64,000 nucleotides of DNA from Geomonas silvestris. GTDB taxonomy: Bacteria > Desulfobacterota > Desulfuromonadia > Geobacterales > Geobacteraceae. A program made the translations under genes and the position numbers. The notes under the pieces were generated by a model that was given only the letters and a program-made list of their open reading frames with translations, did not search any database and was not told the DNA's origin. Positions 1 through 7,708 of this stretch are shown piece after piece. Location of the stretch: positions 1 through 64,000 of the forward strand of contig NZ_BLXX01000014.1 in the NCBI RefSeq assembly GCF_014193515.1, read 5' to 3'. The first letter of the stretch is position 1; every line of letters starts with the position of its first letter.

Positions 1-127
1 AGTCAGGGGGTGAGTCAGGGGGTGAGTCAGGGGGTGAGTCAGGGGGTGAGTCAGGGGGTGAGTCAGGGGCGAGTCAGGGGGTGAGTCAGGGGCGAGTCAG
101 GGGCGAGTCAGGGGCGAGTCAGGGGCG
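1..127. repeat. Minisatellite A, 11-12 bp unit
   Basis: Eleven tandem copies of a unit reading AGTCAGGGGGTG (12 bp) or AGTCAGGGGCG (11 bp). The first five copies and the seventh are the 12-bp form; the others are the 11-bp form. The array starts at or before the window edge, so its full length is unknown. A plus-strand open frame runs through it but its peptide only mirrors the repeat. Confidence 0.95.
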
Positions 128-203
128 GGGAAAGGCGCGGGGGAAGGCGCGGGGGAAGGCGCGGGGGAAGGCGCGGGGGAAGGCGCGGGGGAAGGCGCGG
201 GGG
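128..203. repeat. Minisatellite B, 12 bp unit
   Basis: Directly after minisatellite A comes a different array: one 13-bp starter copy (128-140) and five perfect copies of GGGAAGGCGCGG (141-200), decaying after 203. In one frame the unit encodes repeated Gly-Lys-Ala-Arg, but there is no start context or domain to support a protein. Confidence 0.95.
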
Positions 204-244
204 AAGCCGGTTCCCGTCACTAAGGGCCAAGGGGGGCGCGATAC

Positions 245-276
245 GAAAAAAGGCTTACAGATCGCTCTGTAAGCCT
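245..276 (-). terminator. Rho-independent terminator after tRNA-Cys
   Basis: Perfect 10-bp stem (251-260 with 267-276) and a 6-nt loop, followed on the minus strand by six Ts (245-250). It ends the transcript that carries tRNA-Cys. Confidence 0.9.
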
Positions 277-286
277 TAGGTTTCTT

Positions 287-361
287 TGGAGGCGGCACCC
301 GGATTCGAACCGGGGAATAAAGGATTTGCAGTCCTTTGCCTTACCACTTGGCCATGCCGCC
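287..361 (-). tRNA. tRNA-Cys (anticodon GCA)
   Basis: Reading the minus strand, the acceptor stem GGCGGCA pairs with TGCCGCC. The anticodon loop CTGCAAA carries GCA, read as Cys. The T arm GGTTCGAATCC is canonical, the discriminator is U and CCA is encoded (289-287). It lies 94 nt downstream of pgsA on the same strand and has its own terminator, so it could be processed from the pgsA transcript or have its own promoter. Confidence 0.97.
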
Positions 362-455
362 GTTTCCTTCAATGGAGACGCGTTTATAACCTGATTCGCT
401 TTGGCTGTCAACCTCAAATTTTCACTATCTGCGACAAATCCCGCCTGCACTCACG

Positions 456-1049
456 CTACTTCACAATCACTCTCATGAACTTGTAGAGGTAATCGACGCC
501 GGACCAGATAGTTATGATGGTGGCGATCCAGAGGTAGAACATCCCGACGTTGTGCATGTTCACCACTAACAGAGGATGATCGACTGAGAAGAACCAGCGA
601 TAGTCGTAGTGCAAGAGCAGACCGATGATAGCGACCAACTGGAAGATGGTCTTGAACTTCCCCAAGTTAGAAGCCGGAATGACGATCCCCTCGGTGGAGG
701 CGATGCCGCGCAAGCCGGTGATGATCATCTCGCGCCCCAGAATGACCAGCACCATCCAGGCCGGCACCCGGTCGAACGGGAGGATCATGATGAGCGCCGC
801 CATGACGATCAGCTTGTCGGCGATGGGGTCGAGGAACTTCCCGAAGACGGTGACGATCCCCATGCGCCGGGCCAGGTAGCCGTCCAGCCAGTCGGTGACC
901 GAGGCGGCTGCAAAGAGGGCCGCCGCCCAGAAACAGGGGGTGCGCTCCGGGGAGAGGAGCAGGATGCACAGAAGGGGTATCGCCGCAATCCTCCCCATGG
1001 TGAGGATGTTGGGCAGGTTCATTACTTGCGGTGGTGCCGGTTTCGACAT
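456..1049 (-). CDS. pgsA: CDP-diacylglycerol--glycerol-3-phosphate 3-phosphatidyltransferase
   Basis: Integral membrane enzyme of the CDP-alcohol phosphatidyltransferase family. It transfers the phosphatidyl group from CDP-diacylglycerol to glycerol 3-phosphate, the committed step to phosphatidylglycerol and cardiolipin. The complete family signature D-x2-DG-x2-AR-x8-G-x3-D-x3-D is present with Asp53, Asp56, Gly57, Ala60, Arg61, Gly70, Asp74 and Asp78. Several hydrophobic helices follow and the length of 197 residues is normal. Translation could instead start at Met10 (position 1022), which matches the usual MNLPNxLT opening of the family; neither start has a strong ribosome site. It follows the transglycosylase gene by 14 nt. 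Confidence 0.95.
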   Translation of the reverse strand: MSKPAPPQVMNLPNILTMGRIAAIPLLCILLLSPERTPCFWAAALFAAASVTDWLDGYLARRMGIVTVFGKFLDPIADKLIVMAALIMILPFDRVPAWMVLVILGREMIITGLRGIASTEGIVIPASNLGKFKTIFQLVAIIGLLLHYDYRWFFSVDHPLLVVNMHNVGMFYLWIATIITIWSGVDYLYKFMRVIVK

Positions 1050-1063
1050 GGAATAGTAGGCCT

Positions 1064-1684
1064 TTAGCGGTAGTTATTTCGGTAGCTCAGCACCTTGGCT
1101 ACGTACTGCTGGGTTTCGGGATAGGGGGGGATGCCGCCGTACTTGGCCACCTTGGAAAGCCCGGAGTTGTAAGCGGCCAACGCCAGGGACTCGTTCCCCT
1201 TGAAGGTGTCCAGAAGAAAGCGCAGGTAACGCACCCCGCCGCGGATGTTGTCCCCGGGGTCCATGCTGTCAGCCACCTTGAGTCCCTTGGCCGTGCTCGG
1301 CATGAGCTGCATGAGACCCTGGGCCCCCTTAGAGGAAACTGCGGTCGGGTTGTAGCCGGACTCGGCGTGGATCACGGCCTTCACAAGAGAACTATCCACC
1401 CCGAACTCCCGGGAACAGGCCAGGATGATCGGCTCGAACTGGGCCGGGTAACGGGCGTAACCGGGGAGCTTGAAGGCGGTCCGTAACTTCCTGTCCTTCT
1501 TGATGTCCCGCATGAACACTTTGAACCGCTTGTCCGTAGGGGCGTCGGTAAAGTGAAGGGTCCCGTCGGGATCCTCATAACGATAAATATCGGCGTGCGC
1601 TAAGCTGGAAAACGTCAGCACCGCCAGTATCAGCATGTGGGTGACGAGGTGTGCTTTCAAGTTGCAAAAACCTTCCTTTGGCAT
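1064..1684 (-). CDS. Lytic transglycosylase with N-terminal DUF4124-like segment
   Basis: Periplasmic murein lytic transglycosylase of the Slt/SLT family. The hydrophobic segment at residues 17-29 followed by AHA is a Sec signal peptide. The stretch after it (IYRYEDPDG, LHFTD) looks like DUF4124. The SLT domain starts near residue 95 with the catalytic Glu108 in HAESGYNP, followed by SKGAQGLMQLMP and AYNSG. A TTG at 1660, ten nt after AAGGAAGG, gives a tidier signal peptide and a better ribosome site than the ATG at 1684. It is the first gene of an operon with pgsA. Confidence 0.9.
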   Translation of the reverse strand: MPKEGFCNLKAHLVTHMLILAVLTFSSLAHADIYRYEDPDGTLHFTDAPTDKRFKVFMRDIKKDRKLRTAFKLPGYARYPAQFEPIILACSREFGVDSSLVKAVIHAESGYNPTAVSSKGAQGLMQLMPSTAKGLKVADSMDPGDNIRGGVRYLRFLLDTFKGNESLALAAYNSGLSKVAKYGGIPPYPETQQYVAKVLSYRNNYR

Positions 1685-1772
1685 CTGGCAAAAAGCAGTG
1701 ACGCCCTGAAGACATATAGACGAATTGCCAGATTAATTCAAGGCCTATTGTGCCAGTCGCGCCCGAAATGCC

Positions 1773-1801
1773 TTGACAAAAATCCGGGGGAGATCAATAA
1801 T
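1773..1801 (+). promoter_or_regulatory. Sigma-70 promoter of the nadB operon
   Basis: TTGACA (1773-1778), 17-nt spacer, AATAAT (1796-1801): a perfect -35 and a 5/6 -10. Transcription should start near 1808, 50 nt before nadB. No other strong promoter was noticed before glnD, so it probably drives the whole operon. Confidence 0.75.
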
Positions 1802-1857
1802 TTGCCAGTTTTCTGAACGCCATAGCCGTTATGTATACGGTTTAGATCGGGGGATGC

Positions 1858-3453
1858 ATGAAGCAGCAAAGCGATTTTCTGGTGATCGGCAGCGGGATTG
1901 CCGGGCTCTCTTTCGCCCTGCAGGCTGCCGCCCACGGCAGCGTCGCCGTGGTTACCAAGCGTGAGATAGCCGAATCGGCGACCAACTACGCCCAGGGCGG
2001 GATCGCCACGGTCTCCTCGAATGAAGATACCTTCGACGCCCACGTGCAGGACACCCTGGTTGCCGGCGCCGGCATCTGCCACGAGGACGTGGTGCGCATG
2101 GTGGTCGAGGAGGGTCCCCAGGTGATCAGGAACCTGATCGAGTGGGGCGTCCAGTTCACCATGAACGAAGGTGGCTACGACTTGACCCGCGAGGGGGGGC
2201 ACAGCGCCCGGCGCATCCTGCATGCCGAGGACGTCACCGGCCGCGAGATCGAGCGCGCCCTGGTCGCCGCCGTCGCCAAGCACCCCAACATCACCATCTA
2301 CGAAAACCACATCGCCATCGACCTCATCACCGAGGCGAAGGTCCTCAAACAGCCCCTTAAAGAGAACCGCTGCCTGGGTGCCCACGTGCTGGACATCAAG
2401 GCCGAGAAGGTGAAGACCTTCGCGTCGCGCATCACGCTCCTCGCCTCCGGAGGGGCGGGGAAGGTGTATCTCTACACCTGCAACCCCGACGTGGCTACCG
2501 GCGACGGCGTCGCCATGGCCTACCGCGCCGGGGCCACCGTGGCCAACATGGAGTTCATGCAGTTCCACCCGACGACCCTCTACCACCCGACCGCTCGCAG
2601 CTTTCTGATCTCGGAAGCGGTGCGCGGCGAGGGGGCGATCCTCAAGCGTCGGGACGGCACCGCCTTCATGGAGCGCTACCACCCCTTGAAGGACCTGGCG
2701 CCGCGCGACATCGTGGCCCGCGCCATCGACAACGAGATGAAGACCCACGGCGACGACTGCGTCTACCTCGACATCAGGCACCGCGGCGCCGAGTACATCA
2801 CCCAGCGCTTCCCCAACATCTACCAGACCTGCCTCGAGTTCGGCATCGACATGTCCAAGGACATGATCCCGGTTGTGCCGGCGGCACATTACCTGTGCGG
2901 CGGGGTCGCGGTGAACGACGACGCGGAGACCGACGTAAAACACCTCTACGCCATCGGTGAGGTCGCCTTCACCGGCCTGCACGGCGGCAACCGCCTGGCA
3001 TCCAACTCGCTTTTAGAGGCCGCGGTCTACGCGGGGCGCGCCTTCAAGCACGCAGTCGAGGTGCTGAAAAAAGAGAGCTTCAACACGCCGGAAATTCCCC
3101 ACTGGGACTGCGGCACCGCGACCAACTCTGACGAGATGGTGGTGGTCTCCCAGAACTGGGACGAGATCAGGCGCTTCATGTGGAACTACGTGGGGATCGT
3201 GCGCACCGACAAGCGGCTGGAGCGCGCCATGCACCGCATCGATCTGATCCAGCGCGAAATCGAGGAGTACTACTGGAATTTCATCGTGACGAGCGATCTC
3301 ATCGAACTGAGGAACATCGCCACGGTGGCCAAGCTCATCGTTTCCTGCGCCCAGCTCAGGAAAGAATCGCGCGGACTCAACTACAACATCGATCATCCGG
3401 GCGTCGACGACGTGAACTGGCAACGCGACACCTACTTAAAGAAAGGGTTTTAG
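1858..3453 (+). CDS. nadB: L-aspartate oxidase
   Basis: FAD enzyme oxidising L-aspartate to iminoaspartate, the first step of de novo NAD synthesis; fumarate can replace oxygen as acceptor, which suits an anaerobe. The N-terminal dinucleotide fold GSGIAGLSFAL is at residues 11-21. Succinate dehydrogenase/fumarate reductase-type motifs follow: NYAQGGIA, HSARRILHA, MQFHPTTLY, SEAVRGEG, and the C-terminal FAD-contact region LHGGNRLASNSLLE. The length of 531 residues is typical. It starts the tight operon with the chorismate mutase gene (8-nt gap). Confidence 0.97.
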   Translation: MKQQSDFLVIGSGIAGLSFALQAAAHGSVAVVTKREIAESATNYAQGGIATVSSNEDTFDAHVQDTLVAGAGICHEDVVRMVVEEGPQVIRNLIEWGVQFTMNEGGYDLTREGGHSARRILHAEDVTGREIERALVAAVAKHPNITIYENHIAIDLITEAKVLKQPLKENRCLGAHVLDIKAEKVKTFASRITLLASGGAGKVYLYTCNPDVATGDGVAMAYRAGATVANMEFMQFHPTTLYHPTARSFLISEAVRGEGAILKRRDGTAFMERYHPLKDLAPRDIVARAIDNEMKTHGDDCVYLDIRHRGAEYITQRFPNIYQTCLEFGIDMSKDMIPVVPAAHYLCGGVAVNDDAETDVKHLYAIGEVAFTGLHGGNRLASNSLLEAAVYAGRAFKHAVEVLKKESFNTPEIPHWDCGTATNSDEMVVVSQNWDEIRRFMWNYVGIVRTDKRLERAMHRIDLIQREIEEYYWNFIVTSDLIELRNIATVAKLIVSCAQLRKESRGLNYNIDHPGVDDVNWQRDTYLKKGF

Positions 3454-3461
3454 AGGTTCTC

Positions 3462-3737
3462 ATGACCATCGACGAGATCAGGGCAGAGATCGACCGGCTG
3501 GACTCGGAACTGTTGCGCATCTTCAACGAGCGCGCCTCGCTCGCCCTCAGGATCGGCGAGATCAAGAAGGGGCTCGACCTGCCGGTGTACGACCCGGCCC
3601 GCGAGAAGCGCATCTTCCAGCGCATGGCCTCGGAGAACCAGGGCCCTCTGGACGATCAGGCCATCGTGAGGCTCTTCGAGAGGGTCATCGACGAATCGCG
3701 CCGCCTGGAGCGCATCATGACCCGCGGCGATCACTAA
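3462..3737 (+). CDS. Monofunctional AroQ-class chorismate mutase
   Basis: A 91-residue all-helical protein matching AroQ-type chorismate mutase (chorismate to prephenate, towards Phe and Tyr). The family hallmarks are visible: IRAEIDRLDSELLRIFNER in helix 1, RIGEIKKG with the active-site Lys, VYDPAREKRIF, and a C-terminal helix ending in ESRR. The ATG at 3462 lies 8 nt after nadB and in frame with the domain start; an upstream start inside nadB would add only out-of-frame nadB sequence. There is no fused DAHP synthase or prephenate dehydratase. The next gene encodes a DAHP-synthase-type regulatory domain, suggesting the two act on the same pathway. Confidence 0.92.
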   Translation: MTIDEIRAEIDRLDSELLRIFNERASLALRIGEIKKGLDLPVYDPAREKRIFQRMASENQGPLDDQAIVRLFERVIDESRRLERIMTRGDH

Positions 3738-3751
3738 AGGAGGATACATTC

Positions 3752-3961
3752 GTGCTGATTGTCATGCGCAAGACGGCCGATATGGCAGCCCAGGAAGAGA
3801 TCAAGGCCTACCTCATCGACCGGGGATTCGACATCCACCAGTCCACCGGCGCCAACCGGGTCATCATCGGGGTGATCGGCGATACCGAGACTCTGGAAGT
3901 AGCCGACATCGAGAAGTTCCCCGGCGTGTTGCAGGTCGTAAGGATCGCAAAGGAAGAATGA
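3752..3961 (+). CDS. Stand-alone DAHP synthase ferredoxin-like (regulatory) domain protein
   Basis: A 69-residue protein starting at GTG with a strong ribosome site (AAGGAGG, 8 nt upstream). The opening MLIVMRK, the central GFDIHQSTG and RVIIGVIGD, and the closing FPGVLQVVRI match the N-terminal ferredoxin-like domain of Thermotoga-type DAHP synthases, which binds the allosteric aromatic amino acids. The catalytic barrel is missing and none follows: the gene ends one base before the glnD ATG. Its job is unknown; a trans-acting regulatory subunit is an inference from the domain and its neighbour, chorismate mutase. Confidence 0.8.
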   Translation: MLIVMRKTADMAAQEEIKAYLIDRGFDIHQSTGANRVIIGVIGDTETLEVADIEKFPGVLQVVRIAKEE

Positions 3962-6652
3962 ATGCGGCTCAACATCAACGGGTACCTGAGCGAGTCCCTC
4001 AAAGGTGACGGCAAGAGTTTCGAGGAGAAACGCGGCGCCTACCTGGCCGCCGCGCGGGAGTTCCTCGAGCATTACCGGGAAGAGCTGAAGCGCAGCCACC
4101 GCGAAGGCGACGACGGCATCCACGTGGTGCAGGCCATCACCGCGATGACCGATGCCCTGGTGGTGCGCCTCTTCACCGCGCTCTCCGACGACTTCCAGAT
4201 CACCGGCAAGTCCGGCGAGCTGGCCCTCATCGCCGTGGGGGGGTACGGGCGCGGCGAGCTGAACCCGTACTCGGACCTCGACCTCATGTTCCTCTACAAG
4301 GGGAAGGATTCCAAGCGGGTCGAGGAGGTGGCGAACCGCCTGCTCTACTTCCTGTGGGACCTGCGCCTGGACGTGGGCTACTCGGTGCGTACCATCCAGG
4401 ACTGCGTCGAGATGGCCAACGGGGACGTGACGGTAAAGACCGCACTTCTGGATGCGAGGCTCTTGCACGGCAGCGAGAGCCTTTTTCACGAGCTGAAGAA
4501 GGTGATGGTGAGCCAGGTGCTCGCCAAGAGGAGCGACGCCTTCATCGGCGAGAAGATCGAGGAACTCAAGAAGCGGCGCGAGAAGTACGGCTCGAGCGTC
4601 TACATCCTGGAACCGAACCTGAAGGAAGGGGAGGGGTGCCTGCGCGACCTGCACACCGCCATGTGGGTCGCCAAGGTGAAGTACAAGGTGGACGAGCCGC
4701 GCGAGCTGGTGATCAAGGGGGTGCTCTCCGAAGAGGACATCGCCGTCTACTACTCGTCGCTCAACTACCTGTGGCGCATCAGGAACGAACTGCACTACGC
4801 GGCCGGCCGGAAAAACGACCAGCTCACCTTCGACGCCCAGATCTCGCTCGCCCGCTTCTTCGGCTACGAGGACCGCGGCAAGGTGCTCGCCGTCGAGCAG
4901 TTCATGCAGGACTTCTACCTGCACGCCAACCGGGTCGAGCATTTCGCCTCGGTCTTGATCACCAAGTGCAGCCAGCGCGACGAGGGGGCCCGCAAGTTCC
5001 TGGGCTACTTCACCCGCCGGCCGGTGGGCGAGGGGTTCTACGTCATGAAGGGGGAGCTCGTGGTCCCTGACGAGACCGTGATCCAGAAGGATCCGATCCG
5101 GCTCATGCGCATCTTCGAGTTCGCCCAGAAACAGGGGGTGGAGATCTCGGTATCCACCAAGGGGCTGGTCCGCGACAACCTGGACCTGGTGAACGACAAG
5201 TTCCGCCGCTCCAAGGAGGCCCACACCTCCTTCTGCAACATCCTGCAGTGCGACAAGAGTGTCTACGAGACTCTGCAGCAGATGCACCACCTGGGCTTTT
5301 TGAACCGTTACATCCCCGAGTTCGAACGGATCAACTGCAAGGTCCAGCACGACGCCTACCACATCTACACCGTCGACACCCACACCCTTTTCGCGGTCGA
5401 AGAGATCACCAAGCTCTGGCACGGCGAGCACAAGGACGACCTGCCGCTTTTAACCCAGCTTGCCAAGGAGATCGACAAGCGTTGGCTGCTGCTTTTGGCG
5501 GTCATGCTGCACGACATCGGCAAGGGGGGCGGGGGCGGCCACGCCGAACTGGGCGCCGAACTTTCCAAGACCATCGCCCGCCGCATGGGGCTCACCAAGG
5601 AAGACAGCGAGCGCCTGCAGTTCCTGGTGCGCCAGCACCTGTTGATGGCCCACATCGCCCAGCGCCGCGACCTGCACGACGAGGGGATGATCATCCAGTT
5701 CGCCCGCCAGATGGAGAAGAGCGAGAACCTGAAGATGCTCTACCTCTTGACCTATGCCGACATCAAGGCGGTGGGACCGGACGTCTGGACCGAATGGAAG
5801 GGGCTTCTCCTGCAGGAACTCTACGAGAAGGCCTTCCAGGTGCTCGAACGCGGCGACTTCAAGCTCGAGGCCTCCGGCGACCGGGTGCGCCGCGTGAAGC
5901 GTGCGGTGTACGACCTGCTCAGCAGCGACTTTCCCGCGCAGCCCATCAAGGACGAACTGCAGGCCCTCTCCACGAGGCACCTGCTCTCCTACAGCCCCGA
6001 GATCATCGCCGGTCACATGAGGATCTTGCTCGGCCTCTCCAGCGAGCACACCCTGGAACTGAAACTCGGCCACGAGGTGGACAAGGGGTACACCAACTGC
6101 ACCATCTGCACCTACGATATCCCCGGGCTCTTTTCCATGATCACCGGGGTGATGGCCGCCAACGGCATGAACATCCTGGGTGCCCAGATCCACACCAACA
6201 AAAACGGCAAGGTGCTGGACATCCTGCAGGTCAACTCGCCCCAGGGGTTCGTGATCACCGACGAGGGGCGCTGGTCGCGCCTGGAATCCGACCTGCGCCA
6301 GGTCTTGAGGGGCGAGGTAAAGGTGGATGCACTGGTGGCCAAGCGGCACCGCCCCAGCATCCTCTCCGAGAAGGCCAAGCCGACCATGCCGGCGCGCGTG
6401 GAGATTGACAACGAGGTCTCCGGCGATTACACCGTCATCGACATCTACGCCCACGACAAGGTGGGGCTCCTCTACTCGATCACCAGCACCCTGACCCGGC
6501 TCGGTCTCTACATCGGCGTCTCCAAGATCTCCACCAAGGTGGACCAGGTGGCCGACGTCTTCTACGTGAAGGACATCTTCGGGCAGAAGATCAGCGATGC
6601 AGAGAAACTCGACGAGATCCGCCGGGATCTTCTGGCCGCCATCGACAGCTAG
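3962..6652 (+). CDS. glnD: [Protein-PII] uridylyltransferase / uridylyl-removing enzyme
   Basis: Bifunctional nitrogen sensor that uridylylates and deuridylylates PII in response to glutamine. Domains in order: nucleotidyltransferase with GGYGRGELNPYSDLDL (residues ~93-107, metal-binding Asp105 and Asp107), a GlnD-specific helical linker, an HD domain with HDIGKGGGGGHAE (~residue 515), and two C-terminal ACT domains starting near CTYDIPGLFSMITGVMA and IYAHDKVGLLYSITSTL. The length of 896 residues is typical. Its ATG follows the stop of the small upstream gene without any gap, and its stop overlaps the GTG of xerD, so translation is coupled. Confidence 0.97.
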   Translation: MRLNINGYLSESLKGDGKSFEEKRGAYLAAAREFLEHYREELKRSHREGDDGIHVVQAITAMTDALVVRLFTALSDDFQITGKSGELALIAVGGYGRGELNPYSDLDLMFLYKGKDSKRVEEVANRLLYFLWDLRLDVGYSVRTIQDCVEMANGDVTVKTALLDARLLHGSESLFHELKKVMVSQVLAKRSDAFIGEKIEELKKRREKYGSSVYILEPNLKEGEGCLRDLHTAMWVAKVKYKVDEPRELVIKGVLSEEDIAVYYSSLNYLWRIRNELHYAAGRKNDQLTFDAQISLARFFGYEDRGKVLAVEQFMQDFYLHANRVEHFASVLITKCSQRDEGARKFLGYFTRRPVGEGFYVMKGELVVPDETVIQKDPIRLMRIFEFAQKQGVEISVSTKGLVRDNLDLVNDKFRRSKEAHTSFCNILQCDKSVYETLQQMHHLGFLNRYIPEFERINCKVQHDAYHIYTVDTHTLFAVEEITKLWHGEHKDDLPLLTQLAKEIDKRWLLLLAVMLHDIGKGGGGGHAELGAELSKTIARRMGLTKEDSERLQFLVRQHLLMAHIAQRRDLHDEGMIIQFARQMEKSENLKMLYLLTYADIKAVGPDVWTEWKGLLLQELYEKAFQVLERGDFKLEASGDRVRRVKRAVYDLLSSDFPAQPIKDELQALSTRHLLSYSPEIIAGHMRILLGLSSEHTLELKLGHEVDKGYTNCTICTYDIPGLFSMITGVMAANGMNILGAQIHTNKNGKVLDILQVNSPQGFVITDEGRWSRLESDLRQVLRGEVKVDALVAKRHRPSILSEKAKPTMPARVEIDNEVSGDYTVIDIYAHDKVGLLYSITSTLTRLGLYIGVSKISTKVDQVADVFYVKDIFGQKISDAEKLDEIRRDLLAAIDS

Positions 6653-7530
6653 TGGATCAGTACCTCGACCTCTTTTTGAATTACCTCCTGGTGGAGAAGG
6701 GGGCCGCGGCCAACACCGTGGCCGCCTACAGCCGCGACCTCGCCCGCTACCTTTCCTACCTCGGTAACCGTACCCCCGACCAGATCCGCCCCAGCGACGT
6801 TGCGGGCTACCTGGCGCACCTGAAGGGCCAGGGGATGGCGCCGCGCTCCCGGGCACGCGCCCTTTCCGCGTTGCGCATGCTGCACCGCTTCCTGGTGGTG
6901 GAGGGGTACTGCGAACTCAACCCCAGCTCCATCATCGAGGCCCCGAAAGGGGTGCACAAGCTCCCCGCGGTGCTGAACAGCCGCCAGGTCGAGGCGCTTT
7001 TGGCCGCCGCGCGCGGACCCGGAGCCATCGAACAGCGCGACACCGCCATGCTGGAGTTGCTCTACGCCACGGGATTGCGGGTTTCCGAACTGGTGGGGCT
7101 GTCGCTTGCCGAGGTGAACCTCTCTGCCGGCTACCTGATGACCATGGGGAAGGGGAACAAGGAGCGGCTGGTCCCGATCGGGGAGAGTGCCTGCCAGGCG
7201 GTGAGCCGCTACCTCGAGGAGGCGCGCGAGGAGCTCTTGCGCGGCAAGGGGAGCCGCAACCTCTTCGTGAGCCGCCTGGGCGAGGGGATGACCCGGCAGG
7301 CCTTCTGGAACATCATCAAGAAGCGCGCGCTGCAGGCCGGCATCAGCACCGCCATCTCCCCGCACACCCTGCGCCACTCCTTTGCCACCCATCTCCTGGA
7401 GAACGGCGCCGACCTCAGGAGCGTGCAGATCATGCTGGGGCACGCCGACCTCTCCTCGACCCAGATCTACACCCACGTGACCCGCGAGCGGCTCAAGCGC
7501 CTGCACGGCGAGTTCCATCCCAGGGGGTAG
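6652..7530 (+). CDS. xerD: Tyrosine recombinase XerD
   Basis: Site-specific recombinase resolving chromosome dimers at dif with XerC. The N-terminal SAM-like core-binding domain (residues 1-90) opens YLLVEKGAAANTVAAYSRDL. The catalytic set is complete: Arg in TGLRVSEL, Lys in GKGNKERLVPI, HTLRHSF, LGHADLSSTQ and the nucleophile Tyr in QIYTHV. XerD is preferred to XerC because of the VQIMLGHADLSSTQIYTHV block, but without the partner gene this is not certain. The GTG start overlaps the glnD stop by one base. Confidence 0.9.
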   Translation: MDQYLDLFLNYLLVEKGAAANTVAAYSRDLARYLSYLGNRTPDQIRPSDVAGYLAHLKGQGMAPRSRARALSALRMLHRFLVVEGYCELNPSSIIEAPKGVHKLPAVLNSRQVEALLAAARGPGAIEQRDTAMLELLYATGLRVSELVGLSLAEVNLSAGYLMTMGKGNKERLVPIGESACQAVSRYLEEAREELLRGKGSRNLFVSRLGEGMTRQAFWNIIKKRALQAGISTAISPHTLRHSFATHLLENGADLRSVQIMLGHADLSSTQIYTHVTRERLKRLHGEFHPRG

Positions 7531-7560
7531 GGAGGGGGGAAACAGGGATCAGGGGCTAGG

Positions 7561-7576
7561 GGGTGATTATTCACCC
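7561..7576. repeat. Short extragenic hairpin
   Basis: GGGTGA - TTAT - TCACCC directly after xerD in a G-rich stretch. The core TGATTATTC resembles the larger palindrome at 10541-10573. There is no T-run, so termination is uncertain. Confidence 0.5.
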
Positions 7577-7708
7577 GACACTCACCTTTTTCGGTCACCG
7601 TTTCTTGTGTTACTGCTCTTATTCATGCTATACCAACCCCGGTGACTAAAATCTCATAAAGCTATCCACGCTTTCCCATAACTTACCCAGGACAAGAGGA
7701 CCCGATTC

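Noticed and set aside
1-203. Tandem arrays considered as a CRISPR
   Set aside because: Units are 11-13 bp and directly abutting, with no spacers and no cas genes.
81-272. Plus-strand frame rich in Gly-Lys-Ala-Arg through the minisatellites
   Set aside because: The peptide is only a translation of the 12-bp repeat; it has no ribosome site or domain and runs into the tRNA terminator.
1738-2982. 414-codon minus-strand frame opposite nadB
   Set aside because: Antisense shadow of a clear nadB; composition is Val/Gly/His-rich as expected from the complement of GC-rich codons.
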